64,000 nt of DNA from Pseudobowmanella zhangzhouensis (lineage in GTDB: Bacteria; Pseudomonadota; Gammaproteobacteria; Enterobacterales; Alteromonadaceae): NCBI RefSeq assembly GCF_042662685.1, contig NZ_JBHSYO010000007.1, forward strand, positions 440,711-504,710. Reading direction: 5' to 3'. Position numbers and translations under genes: made by a program. The notes below the pieces were generated by a model. That model saw only the letters and a list, made by a program, of their open reading frames with translations. It did no database searches and was not told the DNA's origin. This document shows, one piece after another, positions 44,048 through 53,253 of this stretch (positions are counted from its first letter, which is position 1; every line of letters begins with the position of its first letter).

Positions 44048-45912
44048 TGACCGACATTGAATCCAATCCTGAATTGCTGATGGTGGTGGACTTTCTTGTC
44101 ACCTGTCCGCCGTTTGATTTGCTGGAAGACGCACAATTACACCAGTTGGCAAGCAGTATTGAGGTTCAATACTACCGCAAAGGACATATTTGCGGACAAA
44201 GTGGCTTAGGTGGTCTGCGCATTATTCGAAGTGGCGCGATTGATATCCGCTCGCAGGATGACCGGCTGGTGCAGCGCATGGGCGAAGGTGAAAGCTACAA
44301 CCTTGCCAGCCTGCTGGAGGAATACCCTGATGCAGTGGTCAAACTTTATGAAGATTCACTGCTGTATACCGTACCCGATGACGTGTTTCGCGAAATCGCC
44401 AGCCATAACCGTGATTTTGATCGTTATTATCATCGTCAGATAAACCGGCGCTTACGTCGCGCGGCGCGCTATACGCCAGAACCACATAATATGATGCGTA
44501 CAGTGGAAAGCGTTATGGCGCGGGACATATTGTCATTCGGGCCAGAGACCCCCATCCGCCATGCTGCACAAGCGATGTCAGCGCGACGCATCTCCTCGGC
44601 ACCGGTGCTGGAAAATGATCGTCTGGTTGGCATCATAACTGACCGGGACTTTCGCAGTCGGGTGATTGCGGCTGGGCTGGATTATAACGAACCGGTCAGT
44701 CAGGTTATGACCTGCGACCCAATCAGCGTTAATAAAGAGCAGACCCTGTTTGATGCCACCTTATTGATGGTAAAACGCAAGATTCACCACTTGCCTGTGG
44801 TAGAAAAGCACGACAAAGGCCATTTAGTTGGCATCATTACTTCGTCGGATTTAATGCTGGCACGCCAGGATGACCCGGTGTACGTGGTGCAGCATATTGG
44901 TCGCGCCAACGATATTCAGGCGATGAAGACGGTCGTCGATGGTATGCCGGGCATGATGGTGGAATGGCTAAATGCGGGCATTAAGGTTAGTCAGGTTAGT
45001 CATTTTCTTACTGCGATCAGCGACGCAGTGACCCGGCGCTTAATTGAGATGTATCAGGACAAACAGGGCCGCGCACCGGTAGCCTTCTGTTGGCTGGGTT
45101 TTGGTTCGCAAGGCCGTGCGGAACAGCTGGTGAATGCCGATCAGGATAACGGTATGGTCATTGCCGATGAGGCCAGCGACGAGCAGTTAGCCTGGTTTAA
45201 AGACATGGCCAAATTTGTCTGTGATGGTCTGAATGAATGTGGCTACGTGTATTGTCCCGGGCAGGTGATGGCGATGACCGACGAATGGCGTCAGCCCCTC
45301 AAGAACTGGCGCAATACCGTAAATAAATGGACCCTGAGCCCGACGCCTGCTGCGGTAATGCGGGTCAGTATTTTCTTTGATTTACGTGCCGTTTACGGGG
45401 ATGAATCCCTGTGTAAAGCCTTGCAGGCGCATATGCTCGAGCAAGCCTCCAGTAACTCGATTTTTTTGGCGGCACTGGCAGCCAATGTGTTGGAACAATC
45501 GCCCCCGCTGGGGATATTTCGTCGGTTTATCGTCGAGCGAAATGGCGAGCATAAAGATAATCTGGATCTGAAAAAGCGTGGCGTGATCCCGATTATAGAT
45601 ATGATGCGCATTCACTCGCTTGCCAATAAGATTGCGGCGGTAAATACGACGGAACGCATCGAAGCACTGGTACAGGCCAAAGTGTTGACGGTAAAAGACA
45701 GCCGCAATATGCAGGACGCCTATGATTTTATTATGCAAACCCGCGCCCGCGCGCAGGCGGCGGCCATCGAAAAGCAAGGTGTTGAAGCCGTCAGTAATTA
45801 TATCGACCCGGATACGCTGCCAGATACCCAGCGACGCCATCTGAAAGATGCCTTTACAGTAGTGCATGATGCGCAATCTGCAATTCGTCTGCGATACCGG
45901 GGTGGTATGTAA
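44047..45912 (+). CDS. cNMP-binding/CBS/DUF294 nucleotidyltransferase-like protein
   Basis: 621-residue cytosolic regulator. Domains: cyclic-nucleotide-binding fold (about 15-130), CBS pair (about 150-280, SVMARDILSFGPETPIRHAAQAM and VMTCDPISV), DUF294 nucleotidyltransferase domain (about 300-430, GFGSQGRAEQLVNADQDNG resembling GlnD) and a DUF294 C-terminal domain. The Asp pair for metal binding is kept (ADQDN). It probably senses nucleotides and modifies or binds a partner protein; the reaction is unknown. It is cotranscribed with the exonuclease gene downstream (one-base overlap). Confidence 0.92.
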   Translation: MTDIESNPELLMVVDFLVTCPPFDLLEDAQLHQLASSIEVQYYRKGHICGQSGLGGLRIIRSGAIDIRSQDDRLVQRMGEGESYNLASLLEEYPDAVVKLYEDSLLYTVPDDVFREIASHNRDFDRYYHRQINRRLRRAARYTPEPHNMMRTVESVMARDILSFGPETPIRHAAQAMSARRISSAPVLENDRLVGIITDRDFRSRVIAAGLDYNEPVSQVMTCDPISVNKEQTLFDATLLMVKRKIHHLPVVEKHDKGHLVGIITSSDLMLARQDDPVYVVQHIGRANDIQAMKTVVDGMPGMMVEWLNAGIKVSQVSHFLTAISDAVTRRLIEMYQDKQGRAPVAFCWLGFGSQGRAEQLVNADQDNGMVIADEASDEQLAWFKDMAKFVCDGLNECGYVYCPGQVMAMTDEWRQPLKNWRNTVNKWTLSPTPAAVMRVSIFFDLRAVYGDESLCKALQAHMLEQASSNSIFLAALAANVLEQSPPLGIFRRFIVERNGEHKDNLDLKKRGVIPIIDMMRIHSLANKIAAVNTTERIEALVQAKVLTVKDSRNMQDAYDFIMQTRARAQAAAIEKQGVEAVSNYIDPDTLPDTQRRHLKDAFTVVHDAQSAIRLRYRGGM

Positions 45913-46589
45913 TGTGGCTTGGCCTGCGCCGCCGATGGCACGCGCGTAAAATCGAAAAAACCTTATTAGGAAAGTACTTACAAGCACCGTTGATAAGTCA
46001 CCGTCAGGATTGGAAAGACGTGACCTGGCTGGGAGTGGACATTGAAACGACCGATCTTGATCCCGCCAAAGGTGAGATCGTCAGTATTGGCTGGGTGCCG
46101 ATGCGCGGTGGCAAGATACTCCTCGGTGAAGCGCGCCAGTTATTCGTTACCATTCGCAAAGAAGTGGGGCAAAGCGCTGTATTTCATCAAATCAGCGATG
46201 ATGACTTGCGCCATGGCATGAAGGCGTCTGAGATGCTGGCGGAGTTTCTGCAGGCTGCACGCGGTAGTGTGTTGGTGTTTCACAATGCACAGCTAGATAT
46301 GGCGTTTCTGAACAAACTCAGTCGACGTATTTACGGTGCGCCTATGCTATCGCAAATCGCCGACACACTGATTTGGGAGAAAAATAAGATTTTCTCCCAC
46401 TACCAGCACATTCCCCCGGATACGCTGCGCTTACATAATTGTCGACGTCGCTATAACCTGCCAATCTATCCAGCGCATAGCGCGTTGACCGATGCACTGG
46501 CCACGATTGAGCTACTGATGGCACAAATCTACAACATGGGCAATCAGGTTAATGTTGGTGATGTGCTCAGAAAATCGTCGCCATTCTGA
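45912..46589 (+). CDS. DnaQ-like 3'-5' exonuclease
   Basis: 225-residue DEDDh exonuclease, related to PolC/DnaQ epsilon. Exo I is GVDIETTDLDPAKGEIVSIGW (D, E), Exo II HNAQLDMAFLNK (D) and Exo III HSALTDALATIEL (H, D), all intact. It has an N-terminal extension of about 38 residues with basic character. It overlaps the DUF294 gene by one base. The constant pairing with DUF294/ActP genes suggests a role other than replication proofreading, possibly cleavage of a signal nucleotide or RNA. Confidence 0.92.
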   Translation: MWLGLRRRWHARKIEKTLLGKYLQAPLISHRQDWKDVTWLGVDIETTDLDPAKGEIVSIGWVPMRGGKILLGEARQLFVTIRKEVGQSAVFHQISDDDLRHGMKASEMLAEFLQAARGSVLVFHNAQLDMAFLNKLSRRIYGAPMLSQIADTLIWEKNKIFSHYQHIPPDTLRLHNCRRRYNLPIYPAHSALTDALATIELLMAQIYNMGNQVNVGDVLRKSSPF

Positions 46590-46660
46590 GATTTTTTTAC
46601 TGACAGCACCGCTCGCGCTTGTTAGCGTGGAGATCTGTTATTCAGGGAGCGGTATCGAAA

Positions 46661-46930
46661 ATGGCAACATCTTCATCTGAGTTTTTGGTCTGGAGTAAGC
46701 GGGTCAGCACTCTGCTTATTTTACTCTGCGTCGTAGCCTTTATGTTCTGGCGTCAGCCGCAATGGCAGTTTCCTTTGTTGGGTGCGGTCGCGGTATTGAT
46801 TGGGGTTCGCTTGTATCTGGGTTCCCGCACAAAATCGTCCGAAAGTAACAGTCTGTCATTCTGGCAGTCGCCGTTTCCCTATGTGCTCGGCTTTTTCTTG
46901 CTGTTTATTGCTGCGGTACTCACCTCATGA
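46661..46930 (+). CDS. Small membrane protein, two helices
   Basis: 89 residues from ATG 46661 (MATSSSEFLVWSKRV), preceded by GGGAGCGG; the frame upstream to 46619 is less plausible. Helices are LLILLCVVAFMFW, GAVAVLIGVRLYLG and YVLGFFLLFIAAVLTS. Unrecognised. It overlaps the following PH-domain gene by four bases, so they act together or are at least coupled. Confidence 0.7.
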   Translation: MATSSSEFLVWSKRVSTLLILLCVVAFMFWRQPQWQFPLLGAVAVLIGVRLYLGSRTKSSESNSLSFWQSPFPYVLGFFLLFIAAVLTS

Positions 46931-47460
46931 CAGGTGACACATTATTGCAAACAGCGGAATTTAATCCGGCGGTAAAAACCTATTGGTTAATCAACTGGAT
47001 AATTATCAGTGTGCTGACATTGGTGGGGATCCCGCTACTGCTGATCTCGATCCCTATCGCTATGATGGTGTGCCACCACATTCTGCGTGCCATGAGTGCT
47101 GAGTTATATGAGCGCAAGCTGGTCGTGCGTCGTGGTATTTTGTTCACCGTGGAAAAGTCGATTCCTCTGGAAAAGATCACCGATGTGGCCATGATGCAGG
47201 GGCCACTGATGCGTATGTTGGGCTTACATCGCCTGACCTTTGAAACCGCCGGACAATCCGGTAATGGCGCGTTAGTCTCGTTAGTCGGTATTGTCGAAGC
47301 CGCTGCGTTTCGCGAAGCTATTTTGCGCCAGAAGGATCAGTTACAGGATGGCCAGAGCAATAAAACCGAGGCGACTGGTGCACCCTCAGAAATGGCAGAG
47401 CTAATCCAAAGTGTGCGCAATATCGAAGCGCTGCTGACAGAAATCGTTAATCGCAAGTAA
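46927..47460 (+). CDS. bPH_2 (DUF304) PH-domain membrane protein
   Basis: 177 residues with a long hydrophobic hairpin (about 20-55, WLINWIIISVLTLVGIPLLLISIPIAMM) then a bacterial PH domain of the YdbS/DUF304 type (ERKLVVRRGILFTVEKSIPLEKITDVAMMQGPLMRMLGLHRL, in parts). The C-terminal 50 residues are polar. Function of the family is unclear; some members occur with transport or stress proteins. Coupled to the small membrane protein upstream. Confidence 0.82.
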   Translation: MTGDTLLQTAEFNPAVKTYWLINWIIISVLTLVGIPLLLISIPIAMMVCHHILRAMSAELYERKLVVRRGILFTVEKSIPLEKITDVAMMQGPLMRMLGLHRLTFETAGQSGNGALVSLVGIVEAAAFREAILRQKDQLQDGQSNKTEATGAPSEMAELIQSVRNIEALLTEIVNRK

Positions 47461-47475
47461 AACCAAATTTTTCTA

Positions 47476-47513
47476 ACACCATGTCGGGCCGTTTGTCCGG
47501 TCCGATATGGTGT
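47476..47513. repeat. Strong intergenic hairpin
   Basis: 38 bases forming a 16-base-pair stem (ACACCAT.TCGG..CCG arm; two G-T wobbles) with a six-base loop TTTGTC. No T run follows on the plus strand. On the minus strand only TAGAAAAA follows. It lies 16 bases after the PH-domain gene. It could be a mRNA 3' stabiliser, a REP-like unit or a Rho-assisted end. Confidence 0.6.
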
Positions 47514-47659
47514 GTCATTCCACGTTTGTCGTTAACCCCCCGCACCGATAAATTTTTCCTATCAAACCAATCGGATAAATGCGACTGCGCAAATATGGCG
47601 TCCTGACTACACTCATTTTCGACGTTGTAAATTAAATGTAAAAAATGAGGAAGGTGGAC

Positions 47660-49897
47660 ATGTTTAAGAAATCTGCAGTGGCGGTAATGGTAACCCTTGC
47701 AGTGGCTTCATTTGGGGTAGTGGCCGAAGAAGGGAAAATGAGTAAACCGAAAGGCGCTGTCGGCATGGGCACTGTTGCGCCGATGCAGGCGAAATCCAAC
47801 CTGTTTTGGTGGCCTGATCAACTGGATTTGAGCTTATTGCGCGATCATGATGCCCGTTCAAACCCGTTGGGTGAAAATTTCAGTTACAAAGATGCGTTCC
47901 AGAAGCTGGATATGGCGGCGTTGAAAAAAGACATCAACGCAGTGTTAACCGATTCACAGGACTGGTGGCCAGCCGACTGGGGTAACTATGGACCGTTTTT
48001 TATCCGTATGACCTGGCACGCAGCCGGAACATATCGCACCCTCGACGGCCGAGGTGGTGCTGGTGGTGGTCAGCAACGCTTCGATCCACTCAATAGCTGG
48101 CCTGACAACGGAAATCTGGACAAAGCCCGTCGCCTGCTATGGCCGGTAAAACAGAAGTACGGCGAACATATTTCCTGGGGCGATTTGATTGTATTAGCCG
48201 GAAACGTAGCGCTGGAGAATATGGGCTTTAAAACTTATGGCTTTGCCGCCGGCCGCGACGATGATTGGGAGCCAGATATGGTGTACTGGGGCCCGGAAGT
48301 TGAGATGCTGGCCAGTGACCGCCGCGAGTCCAATGGTGAGCTACAAAAACCTCTGGCTGCAGTGCATATGGGCTTAATTTATGTCAACCCGGAAGGGCCG
48401 GGGGGCAAGCCTGATCCAATGGGTTCAGCGAAAAATATCCGGGAGGCATTCTCGCGCATGGCGATGAATGACGAAGAAACCCTGGCGTTAATCGCCGGTG
48501 GGCACACGTTCGGTAAAATGCATGGTGCACACAAAGCGGCGGACTGCCTGGGAGCAGAGCCTGGCGCAGCAGCAACCGAAGAACAAGGTTTTGGCTGGAA
48601 GAATAAATGCGGTAAGGGTCACTCCGAGGACACGGTAACAAGCGGTTTAGAAGGTGCCTGGACGCAAGCGCCGACCCAATGGACGTCACTGTATTTATCA
48701 AATTTGCTGAATTTTGAGTGGAAACAAACCCGCAGCCCGGCAGGTGCGATAATCTGGATCCCGACCGATGAGTCCGCGCACAGCTCGGTACCCGATGCCC
48801 ATGTTAAAGGTAAGTCCAATCCGCCGACTATGACTACTGCGGATTTAGCACTTAAATTTGATCCGGCTTATCGCAAGATTGCCGAGCGCTTCCTGGCCGA
48901 TCCAGAGGAATATCGTCTCGCTTTCGCCAAGGCGTGGTACAAATTGACCCACCGTGACATGGGGCCGGTTGAGCGCTATCTGGGCGATGATTTTCCAAAA
49001 GAAGCGTTAATTTGGCAGGATCCTGTGGTCAAGCCGAAATATGATTCACTCAGCGATAAAGACATTGGCAAGCTGAAAAAAGCCATTCTGAATAGCGGGT
49101 TGTCTGTGCCAGAGCTAGTCAGAGTCGCATGGGGTGCAGCCGCCTCTTACCGTGATTCTGATATGCGCGGTGGTGCAAATGGTGCGCGTATTGCACTTGC
49201 CCCGCAAAAAGACTGGGCGGTGAATAACCCGGCTGAAACTGCCAAAGTGCTCACGAAGCTTAAGGCGATTCAAAAAGACTTCGGCACCGATAAGGTGTCG
49301 CTGGCGGATTTAATCGTCCTTGGTGGTGCGACTGCGATTGAAAAAGCGGCCAAGGATGCAGGCTTCACCGTTAAGGTGCCGTTTGTGGCTGGCCGTGGTG
49401 ATGCCACACAGGCGCAGACGGATGTTAATTCGTTTGCATTGCTGGAACCCAAAGCTGACGGATTCCGTAACTACTATCAGGCTGGGTATTATAAATCGCC
49501 GACGGATGCGCTGGTGGATAAAGCGGATCAGTTAGCGCTGACGGTACCTGAAATGACAGTGCTAATCGGAGGGATGCGTGCACTGGGGGCTAACACCGAT
49601 GGCAGCAAACATGGCGTATTTACCGACAAGCCCGGCACCCTGACCAATGACTACTTCGTAAACTTACTGGATATGTCGACGATGTGGCGTAAGGCCGGTG
49701 ACATCTATGAGGGGGTTGACCGCAAAAGCGGTAAGGTGAAGTTCACCGCAACGCCAGTGGATCTGATCTTTGGCTCTAACTCTGAGCTACGTGCAGTTGC
49801 AGAGGTTTATGCCTTCGACACCTCAAAAGAGCGCTTTGTGAATGACTTTGTCAAAGCCTGGACTAAGGTGATGCAGCTAGACCGTTTCGATATTTAG
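47660..49897 (+). CDS. katG: Catalase-peroxidase with export signal (KatG/KatP type)
   Basis: Haem enzyme removing hydrogen peroxide; 745 residues from ATG 47660 behind AGGAAGGTGG. It has the distal RMTWHAAGTYR, proximal AGGHTFGKMHGA, and the Trp-Tyr-Met adduct residues (the Trp above, Tyr in LIYVNPEGP, Met in FSRMAMNDEE). The unusual part is the N terminus, MFKKSAVAVMVTLAVASFGVVAE, a Sec-type signal peptide, so it is predicted periplasmic like E. coli O157 KatP. It stands alone between a 200-base upstream gap and a terminator. No clear OxyR site. Confidence 0.96.
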   Translation: MFKKSAVAVMVTLAVASFGVVAEEGKMSKPKGAVGMGTVAPMQAKSNLFWWPDQLDLSLLRDHDARSNPLGENFSYKDAFQKLDMAALKKDINAVLTDSQDWWPADWGNYGPFFIRMTWHAAGTYRTLDGRGGAGGGQQRFDPLNSWPDNGNLDKARRLLWPVKQKYGEHISWGDLIVLAGNVALENMGFKTYGFAAGRDDDWEPDMVYWGPEVEMLASDRRESNGELQKPLAAVHMGLIYVNPEGPGGKPDPMGSAKNIREAFSRMAMNDEETLALIAGGHTFGKMHGAHKAADCLGAEPGAAATEEQGFGWKNKCGKGHSEDTVTSGLEGAWTQAPTQWTSLYLSNLLNFEWKQTRSPAGAIIWIPTDESAHSSVPDAHVKGKSNPPTMTTADLALKFDPAYRKIAERFLADPEEYRLAFAKAWYKLTHRDMGPVERYLGDDFPKEALIWQDPVVKPKYDSLSDKDIGKLKKAILNSGLSVPELVRVAWGAAASYRDSDMRGGANGARIALAPQKDWAVNNPAETAKVLTKLKAIQKDFGTDKVSLADLIVLGGATAIEKAAKDAGFTVKVPFVAGRGDATQAQTDVNSFALLEPKADGFRNYYQAGYYKSPTDALVDKADQLALTVPEMTVLIGGMRALGANTDGSKHGVFTDKPGTLTNDYFVNLLDMSTMWRKAGDIYEGVDRKSGKVKFTATPVDLIFGSNSELRAVAEVYAFDTSKERFVNDFVKAWTKVMQLDRFDI

Positions 49898-49911
49898 CAA
49901 TATCAGAAGTA

Positions 49912-49937
49912 AAAAGGCGACCATTCGGTCGCCTTTT
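49912..49937. terminator. Bidirectional terminator, katG / ppiC
   Basis: AAAAGGCGACC-ATTC-GGTCGCCTTTT stem of 11 base pairs with T runs in both directions. It lies between convergent katG and ppiC. Confidence 0.93.
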
Positions 49938-49938
49938 T

Positions 49939-50214
49939 TTAATTGCGATACAAGGTTTTAATCAGGTGAAAACCAAACTGTGTTTTTACCGGGCCATGGA
50001 CTTCCAGAATGGGCTTTTTGAATACGACATTGTCGAATGCTTTGACCATTTTACCGGGCGGAAACTCGCCTAAATCGCCGCCCTTCTTGCGACTGGGGCA
50101 AAGAGAGTGCTTTTTGGCCAGTTCATGAAAATTGGCGCCTTTGGCCAGCTTTTGCTTGAGTTCAAGGGCTTCTTTCTCTGTTTTAACCAGAATATGACAG
50201 GCACACGCGCGCAT
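49939..50214 (-). CDS. ppiC: Parvulin peptidyl-prolyl isomerase
   Basis: 91-residue single-domain parvulin (E. coli PpiC 93 residues), cytosolic. It begins CACHILVKTEKEAL, with LAKKHSLCPSRKKGGDLGEF and TQFGFHLIKTLYRN, nearly the E. coli sequence throughout. Active-site His (ACHILV and FGFHLI) and Cys (SLCPS) are kept. It lies beside a DUF3667 gene on the same strand. Confidence 0.97.
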   Translation of the reverse strand: MRACACHILVKTEKEALELKQKLAKGANFHELAKKHSLCPSRKKGGDLGEFPPGKMVKAFDNVVFKKPILEVHGPVKTQFGFHLIKTLYRN

Positions 50215-50237
50215 GGTGACGTCCCACGGATAATAGC

Positions 50238-50996
50238 TTAGGAGTTAAATATAGCGGAGGATCTTACCACATACGCGTAGACCGCGAAGCCCAAACCAAT
50301 GACGACAGCAGAGAAAACAAAATTCAAAAGGACTGCGGCGAAAGCGCGCAAGTAGCGACCTAGTGCGCTGCCTGTCTGGTGAAATCTCGCCAATGCAACA
50401 ACGTAATAGGGTATCGACACAGCAAAGACTGTCATAAAGGTGGTGCGTGAATACAGGTTAAACAGCAGCAACAGGATGGTCAAAATGGTGATATGCCCGG
50501 CCCAATAGAGCTGTGCATAAAAGTATTCGATGACCCGCTGATGATAGCGCCAAAACAGCAACCTGTTCGCTAATGCAGCAAGCCAACTCACCAGAAATGT
50601 TAAATATGCCAGCACATTATCCACAACGTGGGAGATTTCCCGCACAAAATTCACGCTTGCAGGCGTATCGGTTTGTGCGGAGAAATTGGTGATACTCACT
50701 CCCTTGAACGATGCTAACAGCACCATCAGGGTCATCATCCAGAATGCATAACTGACCGGGTGAGCAAACCTGACGCGTTGGCCCTGGATATATCGTCGTG
50801 CGGTCTCTGCCGGCGCCACGCTGAGAGACCAGAATGTGCGGGCAAATGGGGCTTCCCAGGAGATAACAAACTGCTGAAAGGCGTACCACAGGTCGAGGAA
50901 ACTGAGGCGATTAACGTCCTTTTGCCCACACTGATGACAGTACGTGCCTTGTAACGTCGTCTGACAATTCAGACAGTGTTGCTGATTTACATCCAT
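50238..50996 (-). CDS. DUF3667-type membrane protein with zinc ribbon
   Basis: 252 residues. An N-terminal zinc ribbon (HCLNCQTTLQGTYCHQCGQK, four Cys) precedes an amphipathic stretch, then about five transmembrane helices. Family annotation is from the ribbon, the FWSLSVAPAETARRYIQGQR segment (typical of DUF3667) and the helix layout. Function unknown. It is 23 bases upstream of ppiC and 31 bases downstream of the GspE-like gene, so the three could share transcripts. Confidence 0.8.
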   Translation of the reverse strand: MDVNQQHCLNCQTTLQGTYCHQCGQKDVNRLSFLDLWYAFQQFVISWEAPFARTFWSLSVAPAETARRYIQGQRVRFAHPVSYAFWMMTLMVLLASFKGVSITNFSAQTDTPASVNFVREISHVVDNVLAYLTFLVSWLAALANRLLFWRYHQRVIEYFYAQLYWAGHITILTILLLLFNLYSRTTFMTVFAVSIPYYVVALARFHQTGSALGRYLRAFAAVLLNFVFSAVVIGLGFAVYAYVVRSSAIFNS

Positions 50997-51027
50997 GTTT
51001 TATTTCCAGCCCAACAGTTTGCGGATA

Positions 51028-53253
51028 TTAGTCCGCACCACTGATAATTTGTACCTGAGCGATGTCTGAGTCACCTTTGATGACTTTATAGATAGCATCC
51101 TGAGTCAGGGTGCGCATGCCATCGGTGGCGGCCTGTACTTTCATCTCGGATACGGATGCTTCTTTATATACCATGGCACGAAGTGCAGGTGTCATTGACA
51201 ACAATTCATGCACCCCCGTCCGACCTTTGTAACCTGTCCCACCGCACTCATCGCAACCTTTGGCACGATGCAGCATCAGCGGTTTGGATAAATTCAGCTC
51301 AGCCAGATGCTCTTCGCCATACTGGCGCTTAATAAAGCTGATATCCGAATCCGTAGCTTCGTACTCTTCCTTACAATTTTTGCACAGTGTACGCATCAGA
51401 CGCTGTGCCAGAATGCCCACACAGGCATCGGAGAAGTTGACCGGGTCGAGACCCAAATCCAATAAACGAGTAATGGTTTCTGGTGCTGAGTTGGTGTGCA
51501 GTGTGGAAAACACCAGGTGACCAGTCAGTGAGGCTTCAATACCCGCATGGGCGGTTTCCTTATCCCGCATCTCACCGATGAGAATAATATCCGGGTCGGC
51601 ACGTAAAAATGCGCGTAACGCGCTGGCAAAGGTAAAGCCTATTTTCGGATTCACCTGCACCTGTTGCAGACCAGCCTGAGTAATCTCCACCGGGTCTTCG
51701 GCAGTCCAGATTTTCTTGTCTGGCTTATTCAGCTCACCTAACACGGCGTGCAGGGTCGTGGTTTTACCGGAACCGGTTGGCCCTACCACCAGAATAATGC
51801 CGTGCGGCTTTTTAATCATTTCACGCATCATGCCGTCATTGCGCGGCGACAGGTTCAATTTTTCCATCGGCAATGCACCACCCGAGGCCAAAATACGCAT
51901 AACCACGCCTTCGCCTGCTACGGTTGGGATGGTGGCAACCCGCACTTCCACCAACTGCCCTGACATTTTTACACCGATCTTACCGTCCTGGGGTACACGT
52001 TTCTCGGCGATATTCAGGTTAGATAAAATCTTAATCCGCGCGATAACTGCGCTGTGATGCGAGGCGGGTACCTGAGTGATGTCACGGCAAACGCCGTCCA
52101 CCCGCATACGCACACGGGTCGGGCCATTTTTTTCCGGGTCGATATGGATATCGGACGCGTTCAAACGTTTAGCGTCATGCAAAATGCGACTAACCAAGCG
52201 TACAACTGCCGGCGCGTCGTCAGACATCTCATCAGCGGATTCTTCTTTTTCCTCCGCATTGGTCGAGATCTCATCGAGAATCTCGTCCATTTCGCCTGGC
52301 GCCGTGCCACCACCGGTGCCTTCACCCAGGTATTGCAAGATGGCGTTGGGCAGGCCGACACAGATTTCGTAGCTTTCAATGCCCAGTGCGCTTTCAATTT
52401 CCATCAATAGCGCCGCATTGTTCGGTTCTGCCATCAACACGATGGGGTTGTCATTGGCATCGGCAATCACTGCGACCAGGTTGCGCTTTAAATACGAGGA
52501 GTTAAGACGACTGTTACTCTGGAACGAATGATACTTATCCGGGTTGTAGCCGATAAACGGCACCTGATAGTGAACTGACAACGCGTGGCCGATTGGCCCT
52601 TCTGCGATGCGGTGTTCGGAAATCAGGCGCTGAATAATCTGACGTTGGTCGCGACTACTTTCAGTAATCTTTTTTAAGTCACCTTCGCTGATCAGATTAC
52701 TATGCACCAGCAGTTGCAGAGGTTGCTGGGTGCCCCCTAATTCGAAGCGAAACTTGTTGCCGATGATTTTGCACAGTTCCTGACCCAACTGCAGATCCGC
52801 GTCGCTGAAGTCGCCGCTACGCTTGTTTATGATCTGTAGTACACCCATCAACACGCCGGAATTAAGGATCGGCACACACAATATATTTCGGGTTTTGAAA
52901 TTACTGGCCTTGTCGAATTTGGTTTCAAATCTGAGACGTGGGTGGATACTTGATAGCTCTTCCGCGTTATACGGATCTTTTATCATTAATGGCAATTGCG
53001 CCAAAGCCACGTAGCCAGCAATGGACTGTGGGCTGATGGGGACTTTGATTTCTTTGGTTTCATTACCGGTTTTGAATCGGGCAACCAGTTCCTGATTCTG
53101 ACGACGACGCTGAAAGATACTCATTCGCTCTGCATCCAGCAGTTTGAGAATGGCGACCTCCAACCGCTGATACGCATCCATTAATGAAGGATGTTCTTCC
53201 AGCAGGCTAACAATGTGGTCAAGCTCTTGTTGTTGTAATGGCGTATCCAGCAT
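51028..53253 (-). CDS. GspE/PilB-family ATPase with N-terminal GAF domain
   Basis: 741-residue hexameric-type secretion ATPase. It has a GAF-like sensor domain (about 10-170, RNILCVPILNSGVLMGVLQIINK), a GspE N-terminal segment (about 180-300), then the ATPase core. Walker A is VVGPTGSGKTTTLHAVL (about 494), Walker B LIGEMRDKETAHAG, and the tetracysteine zinc site CKNCKEEYE ... CDECGGTGYKGR. The GAF domain is not part of standard GspE or PilB. No secretin, pseudopilin or platform gene is nearby, so it is an orphan; it may serve type IV pili or an accessory T2S-like role. Confidence 0.92.
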   Translation of the reverse strand: MLDTPLQQQELDHIVSLLEEHPSLMDAYQRLEVAILKLLDAERMSIFQRRRQNQELVARFKTGNETKEIKVPISPQSIAGYVALAQLPLMIKDPYNAEELSSIHPRLRFETKFDKASNFKTRNILCVPILNSGVLMGVLQIINKRSGDFSDADLQLGQELCKIIGNKFRFELGGTQQPLQLLVHSNLISEGDLKKITESSRDQRQIIQRLISEHRIAEGPIGHALSVHYQVPFIGYNPDKYHSFQSNSRLNSSYLKRNLVAVIADANDNPIVLMAEPNNAALLMEIESALGIESYEICVGLPNAILQYLGEGTGGGTAPGEMDEILDEISTNAEEKEESADEMSDDAPAVVRLVSRILHDAKRLNASDIHIDPEKNGPTRVRMRVDGVCRDITQVPASHHSAVIARIKILSNLNIAEKRVPQDGKIGVKMSGQLVEVRVATIPTVAGEGVVMRILASGGALPMEKLNLSPRNDGMMREMIKKPHGIILVVGPTGSGKTTTLHAVLGELNKPDKKIWTAEDPVEITQAGLQQVQVNPKIGFTFASALRAFLRADPDIILIGEMRDKETAHAGIEASLTGHLVFSTLHTNSAPETITRLLDLGLDPVNFSDACVGILAQRLMRTLCKNCKEEYEATDSDISFIKRQYGEEHLAELNLSKPLMLHRAKGCDECGGTGYKGRTGVHELLSMTPALRAMVYKEASVSEMKVQAATDGMRTLTQDAIYKVIKGDSDIAQVQIISGAD

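Noticed and set aside
45382..45987. 201-residue open frame opposite the DUF294 and exonuclease genes
   Set aside because: Antisense to two well supported overlapping genes; composition is unlike a real protein.
47461..47659. OxyR site or riboswitch upstream of katG
   Set aside because: No spaced ATAG-type repeats and no known riboswitch fold seen; only the isolated hairpin.
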